Below are positions 33,219-41,752 of a stretch of 64,000 bases of DNA, one piece after another; position 1 is the first letter of the stretch; the number at the start of each line of letters is the position of its first letter. Origin of the DNA: Oscillospiraceae bacterium (GTDB lineage Bacteria; Bacillota; Clostridia; Oscillospirales; SIG519); the NCBI GenBank assembly GCA_015067255.1, contig SVMS01000005.1:1-64000 (forward strand), read 5' to 3'. Under the pieces are notes generated by a model, which searched no databases, was not told the origin of the DNA, and saw only the letters and a program-made list of their open reading frames with translations. A program made the position numbers and the translations under genes.

Positions 33219-33833
33219 ATGTACTATTATTTTTTTGGTGAGCTTGCTGTTTTAGAGCAAAATTTTGCTGTGATTGATTGCGGCGGAGTGGGATATAGAT
33301 TAGGCATTTCTTTAAATACATATAAATTTCTCACAAAGCATAAAATCGGTGAAAGAGTAAAGCTTTTTGCACATCTTTCTGTAAGAGAAGATGCACAGGA
33401 CCTTTTCGGTTTTTATAATATAGAAGAAAAAAATGCCTATTTATTGCTAACAGGTGTATCGGGTGTAGGTCCTAAAGCGGCGTTGGCAATTTTATCGGAG
33501 CTTACTTATGATAAGGTTGCATTAGCAGTAGCAACAGGGGACAGCAAAGCATTTACAAGAGCTTCGGGAGTAGGTCCTAAGCTTGCACAGAGAATTGTTT
33601 TGGAGCTTAAGGATAAAATTAAAAACGAGCAGCTTGTTTCAAGCTCGGAAAGCTTTGAAGACGTATATATTCCTACAAATTCTGCTAAATCTGAAGCAGT
33701 TACAGCACTTGCTGTTTTAGGATATTCCCGCAGTGAAGCTCAGGCGGCTGTAAACAGAGCAGGCTTGCCCGACAGTGCAACGGTTGAAGAAAATATTAAA
33801 GCGGCATTGAGCCAGCTTATGAAAAATATATAA
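33219..33833 (+). CDS. ruvA: Holliday junction helicase subunit RuvA
   Basis: 204 residues from the ATG at 33219; an in-frame GTG lies 12 bases earlier, inside a small hairpin. MYYYFFGELAVLEQNFAVIDCGGVGYRLGIS is the OB-fold start. Two helix-hairpin-helix motifs, LTGVSGVGPKAALAIL and ASGVGPKLAQRIVLELKDK, bind the junction backbone. The C-terminal domain III, SEAVTALAVLGYSRSEAQ, contacts RuvB. RuvA tetramers hold the four-way junction. The AAAAGGAG ribosome site is separated from the ATG by a GCAC/GTGC hairpin. ruvC is not in the cluster. Confidence 0.95.
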   Translation: MYYYFFGELAVLEQNFAVIDCGGVGYRLGISLNTYKFLTKHKIGERVKLFAHLSVREDAQDLFGFYNIEEKNAYLLLTGVSGVGPKAALAILSELTYDKVALAVATGDSKAFTRASGVGPKLAQRIVLELKDKIKNEQLVSSSESFEDVYIPTNSAKSEAVTALAVLGYSRSEAQAAVNRAGLPDSATVEENIKAALSQLMKNI

Positions 33834-33867
33834 AGGATAAGGACACATAAAGTGTCTTGGTTTTAAA

Positions 33868-34929
33868 ATGGACGATTTTGAATTAGAAAATCGAATAATT
33901 TCATCATCGCTTATAAAGGAAGATGAAGCAGAGCTATCCTTGCGTCCTCGATATATGAATGAATATATCGGTCAAAAAAAGGTTAAGGAAAATCTGCAGA
34001 TTTTTATTGATGCGGCGAAAAAAAGAGGGGAGTCCTTAGACCACGTTCTTTTATACGGCCCTCCCGGTCTTGGAAAAACAACTCTTGCAGGAGTAATAGC
34101 CAATGAAATGGGAGTCGGTATAAGAATTACATCGGGACCTGCTATAGAAAAGCAGGGCGACCTTGCCGCTTTGCTTACTAATCTTTCTCCCGGTGATATT
34201 CTTTTCATTGACGAGATACACAGACTTTCAAAAAGCGTTGAAGAGGTTCTTTATCCTGCTATGGAAGACTATGCCTTGGATATAATTATCGGCAAAGGCC
34301 CGTCTGCCCGTTCTATAAGGCTTGATTTACCTAAATTTACGCTTATAGGCGCTACAACAAGAGCAGGACAGCTTACAGGACCGTTGAGAGACCGTTTCGG
34401 TGTGATAATGCGCCTTGAGCTTTATTCTGACGAAGAGCTTAAAAATATCGTTTTAAGAAGCGCCGAAATATTGGATATAAAAATTGAGGATTCGGGAGCT
34501 TTGGAAATTGCAAAGCGTTCAAGAGGAACTCCCCGTATCGTAAACAGACTTCTTAAAAGAGTGCGTGATTTTGCAGAAATAAAAGCGCAAGGCGTTATAA
34601 CTAAAGAGGTTGCTGATATGGCGCTCAAAGCTATGGAGATAGATTCTTTAGGTCTTGACGGTGTTGACAGAAGGATGTTAACAGCTATAATAAAAAGCTT
34701 TTCGGGAGGACCTGTAGGTCTTGAAACGCTTGCTGCAACGATAGGTGAAGAAAGCGTAACTATTGAAGATGTATACGAGCCCTTTTTAATGCAGCTTGGC
34801 TTTTTGAACCGTACCCCTCGAGGTCGTTGTGCAACACAGGCGGCATATAAGCATATGGGTATTCCATATAATAAGAATAACAAAACAGCAGAAAATGAAA
34901 ATCAACTTAAATTTGACGAAGAAAAGTAA
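33868..34929 (+). CDS. ruvB: Holliday junction branch-migration ATPase RuvB
   Basis: 353 residues. [20 protein letters not shown] leads to Walker A GPPGLGKT at 64-71, Walker [12 protein letters not shown], sensor [17 protein letters not shown], and a winged helix at the C-terminus ending [12 protein letters not shown]. RuvB hexamers pump DNA through the RuvA-bound junction. A 5- to 7-bp hairpin (33840-33858) lies between the AAAGGA site and the ATG. It is in operon with ruvA, and glmM follows 77 bases later. Confidence 0.97.
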   Translation: MDDFELENRIISSSLIKEDEAELSLRPRYMNEYIGQKKVKENLQIFIDAAKKRGESLDHVLLYGPPGLGKTTLAGVIANEMGVGIRITSGPAIEKQGDLAALLTNLSPGDILFIDEIHRLSKSVEEVLYPAMEDYALDIIIGKGPSARSIRLDLPKFTLIGATTRAGQLTGPLRDRFGVIMRLELYSDEELKNIVLRSAEILDIKIEDSGALEIAKRSRGTPRIVNRLLKRVRDFAEIKAQGVITKEVADMALKAMEIDSLGLDGVDRRMLTAIIKSFSGGPVGLETLAATIGEESVTIEDVYEPFLMQLGFLNRTPRGRCATQAAYKHMGIPYNKNNKTAENENQLKFDEEK

Positions 34930-35006
34930 AAACTTGATTTTATGTATCTGTTATGATAAAATACTTAGCGGTTTTATCTTTCAAAGAAAGGATATGAATT
35001 TTTACT

Positions 35007-36353
35007 ATGGGTAAGCTTTTCGGAACAGACGGAATAAGAGGTATTGCCAACGAAGATTTAAGCTGCGAGCTTTCGTTGAAGGTTGCAAGAGCTTCGGCAC
35101 AGGTTCTTATGCGTCGTTTTCATAAAAAACCTAAGGTAATTATAGGTCAGGATACAAGAGAAAGCGGAAATATGATAGGCTTTGCTATGGCAAGCGGATT
35201 TACCTCTGCCGGTGCAGATGTTGTGATGTTAGGAGTAGTGCCTACTCCTGCTGTTGCATATCTTGTAAGAAAATACAATGCCGATATAGGTGTTGTTATT
35301 TCAGCATCGCATAACCCTTCAAAGTTCAACGGAATAAAGCTGTTTAACGGTGATGGCTATAAGCTTCTTGATGAAATTGAAGACGAAATAGAAAATTGCA
35401 TTTTTTCGGGAGATATAGTACCTGCAGAGCAAATAGGTAATATTTCTTTTTGCGATACTGCGGCAAAGGACTATGTGGATTTTCTTTTATCCTCTGTGGA
35501 AGAAAAAGATTTCAGTTCTTTAAAAATTGTAGTTGACTGTGCAAACGGAGCTTCGTATATTACCGCAAAGCCTCTTTTTGAAGCTTTAGGTGCAAATGCT
35601 GAAATTATTTTTGATAATCCTAACGGAAAAAATATTAACGATGGCTGCGGCTCAACGCATCTTGATAAGCTTGCAAAGAGAGTTGTTGAAGGCGGATACG
35701 ATATAGGTATTGCTTTTGACGGAGATGCTGACCGCTGTCTTGCTGTAGATGAGCAGGGTAATATTCTTGACGGTGACAGAGTTATTGCCGCACTTGCTGT
35801 AGATTTAAAGCAAAGAAATAAGCTTACCGGTAATAAAGTTGTTGTTACTACCATGACCAATATGGGCTTTAATAAAGCTATGGAAAAAGAGGGAATAGAA
35901 GTAGTAGCAACTAAGGTTGGAGACAGATACGTTCTTGAAGAGATGCTTAAACAAGGCTTAAGCGTAGGCGGAGAGCAATCGGGACATCTTATTCTTTTGG
36001 ATATAAATACAACCGGTGACGGTCAGCTTACAGCTCTTGCTCTGCTTTCCTATCTTATAAGAACAAAGCAAAAAGCATCGTATGTAACAGAGTTGGTAAC
36101 ACCTTATCCTCAAGTGCTTATGAACGTTAAAGCTGACAGAGATGAAAAAGAATTTCTCAATGAAGATGTGGAATTTAACAGCGTTATTGATGATGCTAAA
36201 ATCACTTTAGGTAAAAATGGAAGAGTCGTTATCCGTCCTTCTGGTACAGAGCCTCTTGTAAGAGTAATGGTAGAGGGTGCGGATTTGGATATTGTTACTC
36301 AGCTTGCAAATACAATTGCGAAAACAGCAGAAAAGAGAATAGCTGAAAAATAG
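35007..36353 (+). CDS. glmM: Phosphoglucosamine mutase
   Basis: 448 residues. The start MGKLFGTDGIRGIAN is diagnostic. The phosphoserine loop is VISASHNPSKFNGIK near 97-111, the metal loop FDGDADRCLAVD near 238, and the phosphate-binding loop RPSGTEPLVRVMVE near 410. It converts glucosamine-6-phosphate to glucosamine-1-phosphate, the step after GlmS, for UDP-GlcNAc and peptidoglycan. GAAAGGAT is about 14 bases before the ATG, a loose spacing. Confidence 0.97.
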   Translation: MGKLFGTDGIRGIANEDLSCELSLKVARASAQVLMRRFHKKPKVIIGQDTRESGNMIGFAMASGFTSAGADVVMLGVVPTPAVAYLVRKYNADIGVVISASHNPSKFNGIKLFNGDGYKLLDEIEDEIENCIFSGDIVPAEQIGNISFCDTAAKDYVDFLLSSVEEKDFSSLKIVVDCANGASYITAKPLFEALGANAEIIFDNPNGKNINDGCGSTHLDKLAKRVVEGGYDIGIAFDGDADRCLAVDEQGNILDGDRVIAALAVDLKQRNKLTGNKVVVTTMTNMGFNKAMEKEGIEVVATKVGDRYVLEEMLKQGLSVGGEQSGHLILLDINTTGDGQLTALALLSYLIRTKQKASYVTELVTPYPQVLMNVKADRDEKEFLNEDVEFNSVIDDAKITLGKNGRVVIRPSGTEPLVRVMVEGADLDIVTQLANTIAKTAEKRIAEK

Positions 36354-36431
36354 TATTTTAATAGCACCTTATCACGCTCGGGGTAAGAAAAGCTTAATAA
36401 ATTAAAGAGCAGAAAGGTTAACGGATATAAT

Positions 36432-37172
36432 ATGTCAGGACATTCAAAATGGAAGAATATTATGCACAAAAAGGAGAAGACAGATTCTCAAAGAGCTAAA
36501 ATATTTACAAAAATCGGAAGAGAAATAACAATGGCTGTTAAAGAAGGCGGCCCTGACCCTGCGTCGAATTCAAAGCTTAAGGATATTATAGCAAAAGCAA
36601 AGTCAAATAATGTTCCAAACGATAATATTGACAGAGTAATAAAGAAAGCGGCAGGAGCAGGAGACAGCAATAACTATGAAGAAATAACCTATGAGGGTTA
36701 TGGCCCTATGGGAGTTGCGGTTGTTGTAGAAACCTTAACCGATAACAGAAACCGTACAGCAGGTGACTTAAGACATTATTTTGATAAATGCGGCGGAAAC
36801 TTAGGCCAGAGCGGTTCTGTGTCCTGGCAGTTTGCAAGAAAAGGAATAATTGTAATCAACGCTGAAGGAAAAGATGAAGAAAAGCTTATGGATGATGCTA
36901 TAACAGCAGGTGCAGTTGATTATAATTTTGAAGAGGGAATATTTGAAATATTTACAGACACAACTGAGCTCAGAGCTGTTAAAACTTCTCTTGAAGAAAT
37001 GGGCTACATTTTTGAGTCTGCTGAGGAGGAAATGATACCCTCTAACTATGTTTCAATTTCAGGGGAAGAAACTATTAAAAAGATGAATTTATTGCTTTCT
37101 TTACTTGAAGATAATGATGATGTTCAAAATGTATGGCATAACGTTGAGAATGATGACGTTCTTGATTTCTAA
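36432..37172 (+). CDS. yebC: YebC/PmpR-family protein
   Basis: 246 residues, the usual length. MSGHSKWKNIMHKKEKTDSQRAKIFTKIGREI is the family start, with YEGYGPMGVAVVVETLTDNRNRT and GSVSWQFARKG in the middle. The family was annotated as DNA-binding regulators; recent work on some members indicates a role in translating difficult proline motifs. It often sits beside ruvC-ruvA-ruvB, and here ruvAB and glmM lie upstream. The YebC type is given by presence of the N-terminal SGHSKW motif. Confidence 0.95.
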   Translation: MSGHSKWKNIMHKKEKTDSQRAKIFTKIGREITMAVKEGGPDPASNSKLKDIIAKAKSNNVPNDNIDRVIKKAAGAGDSNNYEEITYEGYGPMGVAVVVETLTDNRNRTAGDLRHYFDKCGGNLGQSGSVSWQFARKGIIVINAEGKDEEKLMDDAITAGAVDYNFEEGIFEIFTDTTELRAVKTSLEEMGYIFESAEEEMIPSNYVSISGEETIKKMNLLLSLLEDNDDVQNVWHNVENDDVLDF

Positions 37173-37182
37173 AATAACAATA

Positions 37183-37217
37183 AATGGCAGCTATTTTTGT
37201 AGAAAATAGCTGCCATT
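37183..37217. terminator. Bidirectional terminator after yebC
   Basis: A perfect 15-bp stem AATGGCAGCTATTTT / AAAATAGCTGCCATT with a 5-base loop, between converging genes. Confidence 0.88.
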
Positions 37218-37241
37218 ATACATTTTTATTAAAATTTGTAA

Positions 37242-37850
37242 TTATTTGATTTTTTTAGCCGGAACGCCAACATATGTACCTGAAGCTTCAATGCTTTTAA
37301 CAACAACTGCGCCTGCTCCGATTATACAATCTTCGCAGATGCTTATTCCGTTGCTAACAGTTGCGCCTATTCCTACAGATGTTCCTTTCCCGATTTTTAC
37401 ATCTCCCGCAAGCTTTGCGCCGACAGAGATATGTGAAAAATCTTCAATCACGTTGTCGTGCTCAACAGTTGAATGAGTGTTAATAATACAATGATTTCCT
37501 ATCTTGGCAAACGGGTTAATCACAGCGTTTGCCATCACGGCAGTTCCTTCTCCAACAGATGTGTTAATTGCAGATATTATAGAAGAAGGATGAATGGCAG
37601 TATACCATTTTACACCTGCCATAGAATTTGAAATACGTTCACGTGCATTTGGGTCACCAATTGCTATAATAAAGTAACAGTCTTTATATTCAGTATAAAC
37701 TTTATCGTCTTTCAAAATTGGTTTTTCGATAAATGTGTCTTTGTCGCAGTCGCTTGTTAAAAAGCCAACCAAATTGTCTCCAGAACACAGTACAATATCT
37801 GCAATGACTTTTGCGTGACCGCCTGTTCCGATAATAATTACATCTTTCAT
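37242..37850 (-). CDS. NeuD/PglD-like sugar O-acyltransferase
   Basis: 202 residues from the ATG at 37850 (GGAGG about 10 bases upstream; the ATG at 37868 contains that site). The N-terminal Rossmann domain starts VIIIGTGGHAKVIADI, as in PglD/NeuD. From about residue 90 a left-handed beta-helix shows hexapeptide repeats such as VGEGTAVMANAVINPFAKIGN, STVEHDNVIEDFSHISVG and GTSVGIGATVSNG. It ends GTYVGVPAKKIK. These trimers transfer acetyl groups to sugars of surface polysaccharides or glycans. No other glycan genes are adjacent, so the acceptor is unknown. Confidence 0.88.
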   Translation of the reverse strand: MKDVIIIGTGGHAKVIADIVLCSGDNLVGFLTSDCDKDTFIEKPILKDDKVYTEYKDCYFIIAIGDPNARERISNSMAGVKWYTAIHPSSIISAINTSVGEGTAVMANAVINPFAKIGNHCIINTHSTVEHDNVIEDFSHISVGAKLAGDVKIGKGTSVGIGATVSNGISICEDCIIGAGAVVVKSIEASGTYVGVPAKKIK

Positions 37851-37914
37851 ATTGTGTAAATCCTCCATTTATAACATCTTGGTTTTACTGTAGCTGAGAA
37901 GGGTAAGTGAGCTT

Positions 37915-38445
37915 TTATATTGAAAAATTTTCACATAAAAGAATAGCATATTCATCTAAATAGCTTTTTTTATTAAAGCTTTCATTATGCTTTCCGTATT
38001 CATTCAATTCAAGCATCATAGACGAAAGTGAAGCGTTATCGTCAGTATCTGCAATAAATGATAAAAAGTATTTGTCCTTTAGCTTATATATATTAAAATC
38101 AAAGGTGCGGATAAAAGATTTTTTGAAAATTTTGAAGCTGTCAAGAATATCATCTATTTGAGCAAACTCATAAACAAGCTCGGTGCTTTCGTTTTTTTCT
38201 GAAACGATTTTTGTGAAATATAAAAGAATGTTTCCATTATCCTCAGGATACGCTTCAATAAGCAGACGCTTATCTTTGGGATTAAAACCCGTTTGTATTT
38301 TAGCCTGTTCAATAACGGAGTAGAAAACCTCTTTTGTATGTCTGTCTTTACAATCAATGGTTGCAAAGGAAAGGTCGTAATAGCTTAAATCATCTTTTTC
38401 AAGAATAACCTTAAGCCTGTTTTTGTCTAATAGCTGCAGCTTCAT
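37915..38445 (-). CDS. mecA: MecA-like adaptor protein
   Basis: 176 residues. MKLQLLDKNRLKVILEKDDLSYYDLSF and GFNPKDKRLLIEAYPEDNG match the N-terminal domain of MecA/NegRegMecA, and the C-terminal part resembles its ClpC-binding domain. It is shorter than Bacillus MecA (about 218), mainly through a short linker. MecA delivers unfolded or regulatory proteins to ClpC-ClpP and, in Bacillus, holds ComK. AGGTGACAT precedes the ATG. It has its own upstream promoter-like sequence (TTTACA, 16 bases, TATTAT) and reads toward the acyltransferase gene. Confidence 0.82.
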   Translation of the reverse strand: MKLQLLDKNRLKVILEKDDLSYYDLSFATIDCKDRHTKEVFYSVIEQAKIQTGFNPKDKRLLIEAYPEDNGNILLYFTKIVSEKNESTELVYEFAQIDDILDSFKIFKKSFIRTFDFNIYKLKDKYFLSFIADTDDNASLSSMMLELNEYGKHNESFNKKSYLDEYAILLCENFSI

Positions 38446-38520
38446 AATGTCACCTCATCAATGGTTATAATACCATTATATTAAAAATTGTAAAAGATGA
38501 CATTAATTAAATTTTGGAAA

Positions 38521-39219
38521 TTAATATTGACCTATTATATTCCAAGGAGTAATAGCTCCGAGTATATCCTCATTTGGAGTACCGTTTTTAGTCAGAAAAA
38601 CCATCCCTAAGCGGTGTCTGCTTTTGTTTGATGCTTCAAATAAGTCTTCAATTTCGCAAATCATACTGCTGTATTTAGCAAATTTGAATTCTTCAGAAAG
38701 GTGTTTGTCAATAGGTAAAAAATCAATAAAATCCAAGAATTTTGTATTGCTGTCAACAGATACCTTTCTTGTTGATAAAAGTGCAGAAAAAATACAGTTG
38801 TCGCTGAAAACTCCGAGTAGTTTTTTGCCTTTTAATATAGGAACATGGGAAAAGTTTCTTTTGTCCATATCTAAAAGAGTGGGTAAAACGTAATCGTCAA
38901 GGCTTTTGTAATAAAGACTTCTTGTGTGTATAGCAATTGTTGAGCATAGGGGAGGGTTATTTATAATTGAAATAAGCTTGTCAAGTAAATCAAAAGCGCT
39001 TTTACTTGGCTCTACAGCATATTCATCACCTATTTTAGGGTTATGAGTCAAAAGATTTCTTATTTCTTTACAGTAAGATAAATCGGCCTTATATGCGGCA
39101 AATTGACGCATATTCATAATATTTGTAATAGCACGTCCGTCACGCTCAAAATTATATTTAGCTATTGCCGCTGTTTCAAGCTCACGGTATTTATTTAAAA
39201 AATCAACTGTATTCGGCAT
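38521..39219 (-). CDS. HEPN-like N-terminal region fused to CBS domains
   Basis: 232 residues. The first 95 or so form an all-helical region with KEIRNLLTHN at 52-60, in which R54, N55 and H59 fit the RNxxxH (Rx4H) motif of HEPN RNases. The next part, about 95-232, has CBS-type motifs: DDYVLPTLLDMDKRNFSHVPILKGKKLLGVFSD and RLGMVFLTKNG...DILGAITPWNIIG. CBS pairs bind adenine nucleotides. A nucleotide-gated RNA-binding or RNA-cutting protein is a reasonable inference, not shown. It lies 15 bases after the DEAD-box helicase gene in the same direction, which supports an RNA link. Confidence 0.65.
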   Translation of the reverse strand: MPNTVDFLNKYRELETAAIAKYNFERDGRAITNIMNMRQFAAYKADLSYCKEIRNLLTHNPKIGDEYAVEPSKSAFDLLDKLISIINNPPLCSTIAIHTRSLYYKSLDDYVLPTLLDMDKRNFSHVPILKGKKLLGVFSDNCIFSALLSTRKVSVDSNTKFLDFIDFLPIDKHLSEEFKFAKYSSMICEIEDLFEASNKSRHRLGMVFLTKNGTPNEDILGAITPWNIIGQY

Positions 39220-39234
39220 AGAATATGCTCCTTG

Positions 39235-40926
39235 CTATAATTTAACTTTTTTCTTTTTGGCTGTGTTCGTTGCTTTTTTATCTTTGTGTATTTCAGTTTT
39301 AACAGGTTTGCCGCAGATTTTACAGCCTATCATTTTTTTAACAACTTCGTTTGCCAACGAATTTTTTATGCTTACAATACAGTAGCTGTCAAACATCTGT
39401 ATTTTTCCTATATCTTTACCGGAAATATTTGTCCTTTCGGTAATTGCACCAACAACGTGATTTGGAGCAGCTTTTGATTTTTTACCTATATTTATCAAAA
39501 GCTTTGAATAGTTGCTTTCATCATAGGATTTAGAGACTGTTTTGCTTTTGCGTTTTGTATCGGCAGCCTTTTTATGCTCCTTCTTTTTAAGTGTAGGTTT
39601 AGATAAATAGACGTCTTCAAGAATGGGATAGCTGTCTTGAAATTGAAGCTGAAGTATTGCTGAAGCAATTTCGTCAGAGGATAAATCATAGTCGCATTTT
39701 AAGTGATTAAGCATTTGCGTATACTCAGCTGAAACCCCGTTTTCGAGTAGCTTTATAACATTGTCAATTTGTCTGTGCATATTCTTTTGATTTATTTGTT
39801 TACAAGTGGGGATAGGTAAGCTTTTAATTTCGGATTTAACAGCCTTTGCAATATCAAACATTACATAAACCTGTCTTTTTCCGCTGCAAAGAGTAACTGA
39901 TATTCCCGATTTTCCTGCTCTTGCCGTTCTTCCAATTCTATGAACATAGTATTCGGTATTTTGAGGAATATCGTAATTTATAACGTAATCAATATCATTT
40001 ACGTCAATACCTCTTGCCGCAACATCTGTAGCAACAAGGATTTTTACAACTCCGCTTTTGAAAGCATCAAGTGCCCTTAAACGCTGAGCTTGTTTTAAAT
40101 CTCCGTGTATACACTCAGCGCGGAATTTATTTTGTCTGAGAAATTCGAATGTTTCTTCTGACATTTGCTTTGTGTTGCAAAAAATAATGGCACGCTGAGG
40201 GTTATAATAGTTTAAAAATAAATTTAACACCTCACGTTTTTTGCCTATTGGTGTTTCAATATAATTTTGATTTATATTTTCTAAAGTAACCTTAGCTTTG
40301 TCAATTTCAATTATTTTTGGATTTTGCTGAAATTCATTGGTAAGCTTAAGAATTTCAGGCGGCATAGTAGCGGAAAACATAATAGTTTGCTTTTGCTGAG
40401 GGGTTTTGCTTAAAATAGTTTCAATATCTTCCTTAAAGCCCATACTGAGCATTTCGTCTGCTTCGTCAAGAATGACAGCTTTAACAGCGTCAAGCTTTAT
40501 AGTGTCCCGTCGCATATGGTCCATAATTCTGCCGGGGGTACCTATTATCATATTGGCACGCTTCAGCTTTATAAATTGTTTTTCCATAGAGTCTCCGCCG
40601 TAAATAGCAACACAGTTAACCTTCTTAAGATATTTAGAAAGGTTTTTTGTTTCCTGATAAGCCTGTCTTGCAAGCTCACGGGTAGGGCAGAGAACAAGGA
40701 CTTGAATTTCTTGCTTGCTGAAATCAAGCATCTCAATAGCAGGGATAGCAAAAGCCAAGGTTTTTCCCGTTCCTGTTTGTGAACGGCCTATAACATCAGC
40801 CCCGGACCTAATAAAAGGTATAGCCTTTGACTGAATAGGTGTTGCATAATCAAATCCCATTTCTTCAATGGAAGCTTGAATTTCGGGTATAAGCTTAAGT
40901 TGTGAAAAGGTGATAGCTTCGTTCAT
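39235..40926 (-). CDS. DEAD-box RNA helicase
   Basis: 563 residues. The Q motif region is FSQLKLIPEIQASIEEMGFDYATPIQSKAIP; then motif I RSQTGTGKTLAFAIP near 47, PTRELA, GTPGRIMDH, motif II VILDEADEMLSMGF near 152, SAT, and in the second domain VATDVAARGIDVNDIDYVINYD and HRIGRTARAG. A basic linker leads to a C-terminal DbpA-type RNA-binding domain ending in lysine-rich TAKKKKVKL. It is of the CshA/DeaD kind, likely acting in ribosome assembly or mRNA turnover. Confidence 0.95.
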   Translation of the reverse strand: MNEAITFSQLKLIPEIQASIEEMGFDYATPIQSKAIPFIRSGADVIGRSQTGTGKTLAFAIPAIEMLDFSKQEIQVLVLCPTRELARQAYQETKNLSKYLKKVNCVAIYGGDSMEKQFIKLKRANMIIGTPGRIMDHMRRDTIKLDAVKAVILDEADEMLSMGFKEDIETILSKTPQQKQTIMFSATMPPEILKLTNEFQQNPKIIEIDKAKVTLENINQNYIETPIGKKREVLNLFLNYYNPQRAIIFCNTKQMSEETFEFLRQNKFRAECIHGDLKQAQRLRALDAFKSGVVKILVATDVAARGIDVNDIDYVINYDIPQNTEYYVHRIGRTARAGKSGISVTLCSGKRQVYVMFDIAKAVKSEIKSLPIPTCKQINQKNMHRQIDNVIKLLENGVSAEYTQMLNHLKCDYDLSSDEIASAILQLQFQDSYPILEDVYLSKPTLKKKEHKKAADTKRKSKTVSKSYDESNYSKLLINIGKKSKAAPNHVVGAITERTNISGKDIGKIQMFDSYCIVSIKNSLANEVVKKMIGCKICGKPVKTEIHKDKKATNTAKKKKVKL

Positions 40927-40955
40927 AAATCCTCTTTCTGAAAAGTTAATATAAA

Positions 40956-41162
40956 TTAAATTTTTCTGACAAATTCAAAGCGTTTGACAGTTTTGTCGCC
41001 AAGCTTTATTTCTTCATCCCACATTTTTATAGGACGTGCCCATATGCTGTCATTATATAAAGCCTTGTATACAACAAGCTCTTCTAAAGTTTCTGAATGT
41101 TTGGCAATAAAAAGAAACTCGTATTCATTTCCTTTATAGTGACGGTAAATTCCTCTTTCCAT
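40956..41162 (-). CDS. DUF1653 family protein
   Basis: 68 residues. RGIYRHYKGNEYEFLFIAKHSETLEELVVYKALY and a C-terminal IWARPIKMWDEEI match the short DUF1653 family, which folds as a small beta barrel. Function is not known. It lies 1 base after yaiI and 29 before the DEAD-box gene, so all are probably co-transcribed. Confidence 0.85.
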   Translation of the reverse strand: MERGIYRHYKGNEYEFLFIAKHSETLEELVVYKALYNDSIWARPIKMWDEEIKLGDKTVKRFEFVRKI

Positions 41163-41163
41163 T

Positions 41164-41607
41164 TTAATTACATCCTTTATCTTTTAAAATTTCTTCGAGC
41201 TTTCTTGCAAAAAATAAGTTTTGCTCAGGCTTTCTTTTTGAAGGTCCTTTTAGCTTTCCGCCGGCGTTACGGATTTTCTTTGATATATGTCTTGACATTA
41301 AAAGACTGTCGATATTGGAATTATCATAAATCATTCCGTCTTGGTTTAAAACGGTAGCTTTTTTAGCAAGACACATAGCGGCAAGGCCATAGTCCTGTGT
41401 TACGGCGATATCCTCTGAGGAAATTATATTTACAAGAAAAAAATCTGTACTGTCTGCACCCTTTGAAACAGTAATTGTTTTAGCCCCCTTTTTTTCAAAG
41501 AAGTGAGAGGTATCGCAGATAATAATACATTCAATATTATTTTTTACAGCGATATCAACAGCTATATCAACTACGGGACATCCGTCTGCATCAATAAGTA
41601 TTTTCAT
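41164..41607 (-). CDS. YaiI/YqxD-family protein (UPF0178)
   Basis: 147 residues from the ATG at 41607; the longer TTG start at 41637 would add a basic tail not seen in the family. MKILIDADGCPVVDIAVDIA, VSKGADSTDFFLVN, and DIAVTQDYGLAAMCLAKKA are the UPF0178/DUF188 motifs, a PIN-like fold with conserved Asp residues. The ending GPSKRKPEQNLFFARKLEEIL is also typical. A nuclease role is suggested by fold only. The ribosome site is weak. Confidence 0.9.
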   Translation of the reverse strand: MKILIDADGCPVVDIAVDIAVKNNIECIIICDTSHFFEKKGAKTITVSKGADSTDFFLVNIISSEDIAVTQDYGLAAMCLAKKATVLNQDGMIYDNSNIDSLLMSRHISKKIRNAGGKLKGPSKRKPEQNLFFARKLEEILKDKGCN

Positions 41608-41685
41608 CTTTATATCTGTCTTTCTTTTTTTTATCAATTATCTCATAAATTATATGAGTGTGTCAAGATAATAAATGAATAATAG

Positions 41686-41714
41686 TTGATTTAAAAGTCT
41701 TAATATGTTATGAT
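41686..41714 (+). promoter_or_regulatory. Promoter for yfhO-like gene
   Basis: TTGATT (41686-41691), a 17-base spacer and TATGAT (41709-41714), about 40 bases before the ATG. Confidence 0.65.
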
Positions 41715-41752
41715 AAAATACAGTAATAAGTATTTGAAAGGAAATAGGCGTA

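Noticed and set aside
34829-35014. 61-codon ORF between ruvB and glmM
   Set aside because: It mostly overlaps ruvB in another frame and the rest is intergenic leader; no ribosome site.
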